From contig CABQLM010000066.1 in assembly GCA_902465105.1 (NCBI GenBank), positions 1-10,436 of the forward strand: a stretch of DNA of 10,436 nucleotides. The letters run 5' to 3'. The DNA comes from an uncultured Collinsella sp. GTDB taxonomy: Bacteria; Actinomycetota; Coriobacteriia; Coriobacteriales; Coriobacteriaceae. Positions 6,727-10,436 of the stretch are shown piece after piece. The notes below the pieces were generated by a model. The model saw only the letters and a program-made list of their open reading frames with translations, was not told where the DNA came from and did no database searches. The translations under genes and the position numbers were made by a program. Numbering within the stretch: the first letter of the stretch is position 1; every line of letters begins with the position of its first letter.

Positions 6727-8064
6727 TTAAGGAAGTTCGCGCTTGACAACCTCGACGATGTCGTCGACTACACGCTGGGTCAGCTCGTGTGTCTCAGCCT
6801 CTGCCATTACACGCACCAGCGGCTCGGTGCCACTCGGACGCACCAAGATGCGGCCGCGACCGTTGAGCTCCTTCTCGGCGGCAGCGACAGCGTCCCAAAT
6901 GGGCTGACAATCGTCCAGGCCGGCCTTGTTGTCGGAATGCACGTTGACAAGCACCTGCGGGTACTTCTTCATGATGCCGGCAAGGTCGGTGAGGGTGCGG
7001 CCGGTGCGCTTTACGACAGAAAGCAGCTGAAGCGCCGTAACCAAGCCATCACCGGTGGTATTGTGCTCCAGGAAGATGATGTGACCGGACTGCTCGCCGC
7101 CAATGACAGCGCCGTCCGCAAGCATGCGCTCAAGAACATAACGGTCGCCCACGGCGGTCTGGACCATCTCAAAGCCCTGCTCCTTCATGGCAATGGAGAA
7201 GCCCAAGTTACACATGACGGTAGAGACGATCTCTGAGTTGACAAGCTTGCCACGAGCGGCGAGGTCAGAGCCGCAGATTGCGAGAATGTAGTCGCCGTCG
7301 ATCTCGTTGCCTTCGCTGTCCACAAACAACACGCGATCGGCATCGCCGTCGTGAGCCAGGCCAATGTCGGCGTGGGTGCGCAGAACGAGCTCGCGCAGGG
7401 GCCCAAGATGGGTGGAACCGCACTCAACGTTAATGTCAGTGCCGCAGTAATCGGTGTTGATGGCATGGACCGTTGCACCCAAGCGCTGAAGCGCGGCGGG
7501 CGTGGTCTGGCAGGATGCACCATGTCCGCAGTCGACGGCGACGACGAGGCCGTCGAGCTTAAGGCCGTCGAGCGTATTGATGGCATGGTCGACATATGCC
7601 TTGCGGGCATCCTTCATCTTTACGATATGACCCACACCGGCACCGGTCGGCAGCGTATCGGCAGCCATGGATTCCTCGGACATAACCCAGGCGCTGATCT
7701 CTTCTTCGACGGCGTCGGGGAGCTTCATACCCTTGCGGCTAAAGAACTTGATACCGTTGAACTCGGGCGGATTGTGCGATGCAGAGATGACGATGCCGCC
7801 GTCGAGCTCGTTTTGGACGGTGAGCAACGCCACGGCAGGCGTGGGAATCACGCCACAGCAATGCGGACGGCCGCCCTCGGCCATAATGCCGGCGGTCAGA
7901 GCACTCTCGAGCATGGTGCCCGAAAGGCGCGTGTCGCGTCCAACGCAAATATCGGGTCCTAGGAACCTTGTCGCAGCGCGACCTAAACGAAAGGCGAGTT
8001 CGCAAGTTAGATCGGCGTTGGCGACGCCACGGACACCATCGGTGCCAAAGATGTTCTGGGGCAT
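6727..8064 (-). CDS. glmM: Phosphoglucosamine mutase
   Basis: Interconverts glucosamine-6-phosphate and glucosamine-1-phosphate, the second step toward UDP-GlcNAc for peptidoglycan. The protein has 445 residues, the family norm, and all alpha-D-phosphohexomutase motifs: N-terminal FGTDGVRG (6-13), catalytic serine loop ISASHNP (93-99, Ser96), metal loop DGDADR (239-244), sugar-binding GEQSGH (323-328) and phosphate-binding RPSGTEP (408-414). The start is ATG 8064 with AAGGAG seven bases upstream. It follows rplM-rpsI, an order known in other Actinobacteria (for example mycobacteria), but a strong terminator stands between rpsI and glmM. Only about 50 bases separate that terminator from the start and no clear promoter is seen there, so read-through or a weak promoter must supply expression. 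Confidence 0.97.
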   Translation of the reverse strand: MPQNIFGTDGVRGVANADLTCELAFRLGRAATRFLGPDICVGRDTRLSGTMLESALTAGIMAEGGRPHCCGVIPTPAVALLTVQNELDGGIVISASHNPPEFNGIKFFSRKGMKLPDAVEEEISAWVMSEESMAADTLPTGAGVGHIVKMKDARKAYVDHAINTLDGLKLDGLVVAVDCGHGASCQTTPAALQRLGATVHAINTDYCGTDINVECGSTHLGPLRELVLRTHADIGLAHDGDADRVLFVDSEGNEIDGDYILAICGSDLAARGKLVNSEIVSTVMCNLGFSIAMKEQGFEMVQTAVGDRYVLERMLADGAVIGGEQSGHIIFLEHNTTGDGLVTALQLLSVVKRTGRTLTDLAGIMKKYPQVLVNVHSDNKAGLDDCQPIWDAVAAAEKELNGRGRILVRPSGTEPLVRVMAEAETHELTQRVVDDIVEVVKRELP

Positions 8065-8113
8065 AGGATTGCTCCTTCCCTAGCAGACGAATCGCAGTCG
8101 CCCGCCCTAGTCG

Positions 8114-8157
8114 AAAAAGAAAAGCGGGACCCGCCGAGCAATCGGCAGGCCCCGCTT
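8114..8157 (-). terminator. Intrinsic terminator of the rplM-rpsI operon
   Basis: On the - strand AGCGGGGCCTGCCGA (8156-8142) pairs with TCGGCGGGTCCCGCT (8137-8123): fifteen base pairs, two of them G-U, loop TTGC, then a T-rich run interrupted by one C (8122-8114). It is the strongest terminator in the window and separates the ribosomal genes from glmM. Confidence 0.95.
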
Positions 8158-8187
8158 GTACATTGTATCTCGAAAGGAGATAAAACC

Positions 8188-8583
<396 letters not shown>

Positions 8584-8585
8584 CT

Positions 8586-9029
8586 TTAAGCCTCCAGCTC
8601 AATCTTCGTGGGGTTCTGGGCAGCGTGCGGATGCTCGGCACCAGCGTAGACCTTAAGCTTGGTCATCTGGGCACGGCCGAGGGTGGTCTTGGGCAACATG
8701 CCGCGAACGGCGCGCTCGATGACCTTCTCCGGGTGCTTCTCCATAGCCTGGCGGAAGCTCTCAGCCTTGAGGCCGCCGTTGTAGCCGCTGTGGCGATAAT
8801 AGGTCTTCGTGTCGGCCTTGTTACCGGTAAGCTGGACCTTATCGGCGTTGATGACGACAACGAAGTCGCCGCAGTCGCTGTTGGGCGTGAACTGGGGCTT
8901 GTTCTTACCGCGCAGGATCATTGCGATCTGGGTGGCAAGACGGCCCAGGACAGCACCATCGGCGTCGACGAGAACCCAGTTGCGCTGGACCTCGCCCTGC
9001 TTGGCGTAGTGAGTCGATTTCGAAATCAC
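8586..9029 (-). CDS. rplM: 50S ribosomal protein L13 (uL13)
   Basis: A large-subunit assembly protein of 147 residues, normal length. Recognised by [16 protein letters not shown] near the N-terminus, the central [29 protein letters not shown] region, [13 protein letters not shown] and [16 protein letters not shown]. The start is GTG 9029, seven bases after a GGAGG; no in-frame ATG lies nearby. It is first in a two-gene operon with rpsI and is driven by a strong promoter (9096-9123) through a short hairpin-bearing leader that may mediate autoregulation, as known for L13 in some bacteria. Confidence 0.99.
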   Translation of the reverse strand: MISKSTHYAKQGEVQRNWVLVDADGAVLGRLATQIAMILRGKNKPQFTPNSDCGDFVVVINADKVQLTGNKADTKTYYRHSGYNGGLKAESFRQAMEKHPEKVIERAVRGMLPKTTLGRAQMTKLKVYAGAEHPHAAQNPTKIELEA

Positions 9030-9057
9030 TTAGACTCCTCCATGTACAGTACGTGTT

Positions 9058-9089
9058 GTTACAGAGATTCACGGGGCTCTGCAAGTAAC
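9058..9089 (-). promoter_or_regulatory. rplM leader hairpin, possible L13 autoregulatory leader
   Basis: On the - strand GTTA (9089-9086) and CAGAG (9081-9077) pair with TAAC (9061-9058) and CTCTG (9066-9062), with a four-base bulge CTTG on the 5' side and a ten-base loop. It sits at the predicted 5' end of the transcript, about 30 bases before the ribosome binding site. L13 leaders are known in Firmicutes; whether this matches that family was not tested. Confidence 0.5.
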
Positions 9090-9095
9090 CCGTCC

Positions 9096-9123
9096 ATATT
9101 ACCCCGCTCGTCGCCCGAGTCAA
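9096..9123 (-). promoter_or_regulatory. Sigma-70 type promoter of rplM-rpsI
   Basis: On the - strand TTGACT (9123-9118) and TAATAT (9101-9096) are spaced by 16 bases, close to the housekeeping consensus. The expected start of transcription is about 9089, which leaves a leader of roughly 60 bases to the GTG of rplM. No terminator is seen between the upstream patatin gene and this promoter. Confidence 0.85.
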
Positions 9124-9186
9124 CAGGTATTTTGGCTCTGACCAGACTTTCTGCACATGTCGTCCATCGGTCATGATGTCGCGACG

Positions 9187-10065
9187 CTAACGCTCGACAA
9201 ATGCCTCGATATCACTCAGCAGACGCTTTGCCTCCTGACGACCCTGAATATACAGGTCGAGAAGCTTTGCCGGATTGTGCTCGACGTGACCGACCTCGAC
9301 CGGCTTTTGTGGAGCAACGACCAGCGCGCGTCCCTCGCGCTCATACTTCCACAGGTGCATGCGCTGGATGTTATAGCGGTCGTGGCGCGTCTCGATAGCC
9401 TCGAGCAGGTAGGGATAGTCGGCATAGCGGGCGCGTGCGGCAGGCATAAACTCGTAGGGCTTTTTCTCGTACGAGCGGTCCTGCGTGACAATGACAACCG
9501 CGCGATCGAAGCCCGCCTCCTCCAGCACGTGCTCGATGGGGACCGAATCGGCTACGCCGCCGTCGACGTATTTGTGCCCGTCGATCTCGACCGGCGGCGT
9601 CAGCAGCGGCAGCGACGTCGAGGCGCGCACGGCATCGAGGTCGAGCACGGCGTTTTTGACCGGCAGGTATGCAGCGGTTCCAAAGAGCATGTCCGTCGCG
9701 ACGGCGTACATCTCGATGGGGCTCGCGTCGAATACCTCGTTGTCAAAGGGATCCAGGCGGTCCTGGACATCGTTGAAGATAAAGTCGTAACCCACGATGG
9801 AGCCCGTAGACGCAAACGATGCGGCGCCCATGAAACGGTTGTCGTTGCAGAAGGCCAGGTTAATGCGGTTGGCACGGCCGATCTGGTGCGACTTGTAGTT
9901 CACGCCGTTGAGGGCGCCGGCCGATACGCCATATACCGCCGGAATCTCGACGCCGGCCTCCATGAGAACGTCGAGCACGCCTGCGGTAAATTGCCCGCGA
10001 AAACTGCCGCCCTCCAAGACGAGCGCGACCTTGCCGGCGTTCTTTGCCTTATCTTCTGCAGTCAT
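9187..10065 (-). CDS. Patatin-like phospholipase (YjjU-like)
   Basis: A predicted serine acyl hydrolase of 292 residues. Patatin motifs: oxyanion-hole loop LEGGSFRG (17-24), nucleophile elbow GVSAG (46-50, Ser48) and the catalytic-dyad DGG (168-170, Asp168). The part after about 200, with the RYNIQRMHLWKYEREG and HNPAKLLDLYIQGRQEA segments, resembles the extra C-terminal domain of the YjjU-type branch. No signal peptide or membrane segment is seen, so it is probably cytoplasmic. The substrate is unknown; members of the family cleave phospholipid or neutral lipid esters. The start ATG 10065 has AGGAGG five bases upstream. It stands alone ahead of the ribosomal operon, without visible terminator after it. 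Confidence 0.92.
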   Translation of the reverse strand: MTAEDKAKNAGKVALVLEGGSFRGQFTAGVLDVLMEAGVEIPAVYGVSAGALNGVNYKSHQIGRANRINLAFCNDNRFMGAASFASTGSIVGYDFIFNDVQDRLDPFDNEVFDASPIEMYAVATDMLFGTAAYLPVKNAVLDLDAVRASTSLPLLTPPVEIDGHKYVDGGVADSVPIEHVLEEAGFDRAVVIVTQDRSYEKKPYEFMPAARARYADYPYLLEAIETRHDRYNIQRMHLWKYEREGRALVVAPQKPVEVGHVEHNPAKLLDLYIQGRQEAKRLLSDIEAFVER

Positions 10066-10151
10066 GGTGACCTCCTGCCGTTGCGTTTTGGCCTTCTTCT
10101 ACCCAGTTTTGGGATAGAGAGCGCATGGGTTTTGGAGTTGAGGGGACGGCC

Positions 10152-10238
10152 GGCGGAAAGCATGTCCCGTTCTGAGGAGCGATTCTGGGATGGACTTTCC
10201 GCCTGGGCCGCCATTGGGAAAACGCGTCCCACTCTGCG
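10152..10238. repeat. Degenerate intergenic repeat, inverted and direct copies
   Basis: GGCGGAAAG (10152-10160) is inverted as CTTTCCGCC (10195-10203), and GTCCC (10164-10168) faces GGGAT (10187-10191), giving an interrupted inverted repeat. In addition, the 22 bases 10155-10176 reappear at 10217-10238 with 16 identities; the shared pattern is GGAAA, then GTCCC, then TCTG. This looks like a dispersed intergenic repeat family rather than a transposon: no open frame or terminal structure accompanies it. Confidence 0.5.
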
Positions 10239-10320
10239 TTGCTGCGGCGTTTTCTTTACGCCCGCGCCCTGCACAGAGTTCGATTCTCCGCGGTACGGGG
10301 GAATCCGCTGATGCGGGGCA

Positions 10321-10427
10321 CGGCAGGCTGAAATCCGATAAACATCGCATCCATATCGGGTCGAGGCTTTGCGCGGAGAATCCGCGTATTTGCTTCGCAA
10401 ATACGCAACGGCTTCGGCCGCCTGCCG
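10321..10427. other. Cluster of stable hairpins, possible structured RNA
   Basis: CGGCAGGC (10321-10328) pairs with GCCTGCCG (10420-10427) over a distance, enclosing four local hairpins: CCGATA/TATCGG (10335-10340, 10354-10359), CGCGGA/TCCGCG (10372-10377, 10381-10386), GCGTATTTGC/GCAAATACGC (10384-10393, 10397-10406) and CGGC-TTCG-GCCG (10409-10420), the last a classic stable tetraloop. The second and third overlap by three bases, and the last shares base 10420 with the closing stem. No T-run follows on either strand. Either strand could be the functional one. Confidence 0.4.
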
Positions 10428-10436
10428 GCGTCCTCG

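Larger units (their letters stand above)
10066..10436. other. 371-base non-coding stretch upstream of the patatin gene
   Basis: No gene could be supported; open frames here on both strands have no family features. It must contain the patatin promoter (- strand), but no clear -35/-10 pair was found. It holds a degenerate repeat (10152-10238), a GGCGT/ACGCC hairpin (10246-10262), an imperfect GATTC/GAATC hairpin (about 10282-10304) and the hairpin cluster at 10321-10427. Confidence 0.6.

Noticed and set aside
10274..10290. tRNA T-arm-like CAGAG-TTCGATT-CTCCG
   Set aside because: No matching acceptor, D or anticodon arms lie upstream at the right distance, so it is not a tRNA; a remnant attachment site is not supported.
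9157..10311. Open frame of 384 codons on the + strand
   Set aside because: It is antisense to the patatin gene, whose active-site motifs and ribosome binding site are clear; the + strand product has no family features.

Overview
The window reads as a chromosomal segment from an actinobacterium of the class Coriobacteriia, most probably Collinsella or a close relative. The reasons are the moderately high GC content, good Shine-Dalgarno sites, the rplM-rpsI-glmM order shared with many Actinobacteria, and a very large regulator joining a MalT-like ATPase to a SARP/BTAD DNA-binding unit. The genus is an inference from protein style, not from a search. No phage, transposon, CRISPR array or tRNA was found.

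Region 1 (1-1645, + strand) starts with a structured leader of about 230 bases. It ends in a clear intrinsic terminator (197-228) only six bases before the ribosome binding site of a SAM-dependent methyltransferase that starts at GTG 248. That layout is typical of a transcription-attenuating riboswitch or similar cis-regulator; I could not name its class. A YhbY-type RNA-binding protein with its own terminator follows.

Region 2 (1644-5157, - strand) holds a 999-residue transcription regulator: N-terminal NTPase, long helical middle, C-terminal winged helix plus BTAD. Behind its start lies a 514-base, partly AT-rich gap with a striking excess of TGGCAA motifs. One pair is spaced 11 bases apart, as in SARP operators.

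Region 3 (5158-8064, - strand) is a sugar and amino-sugar block: glmM (GlcN-6-P to GlcN-1-P for peptidoglycan), a stand-alone PTS EIIA of the glucose family, and nagB (GlcN-6-P to fructose-6-P plus ammonia). GlmM and NagB compete for the same substrate, and the EIIA between them suggests a link to sugar uptake. The nagB leader is GC-rich and full of hairpins.

Region 4 (8114-9123, - strand) is the rplM-rpsI ribosomal operon with a strong promoter, a short leader hairpin and a strong terminator. Region 5 (9187-10436) holds a patatin-like phospholipase on the - strand and, upstream of it, a 371-base non-coding stretch with a degenerate repeat and a cluster of stable hairpins.
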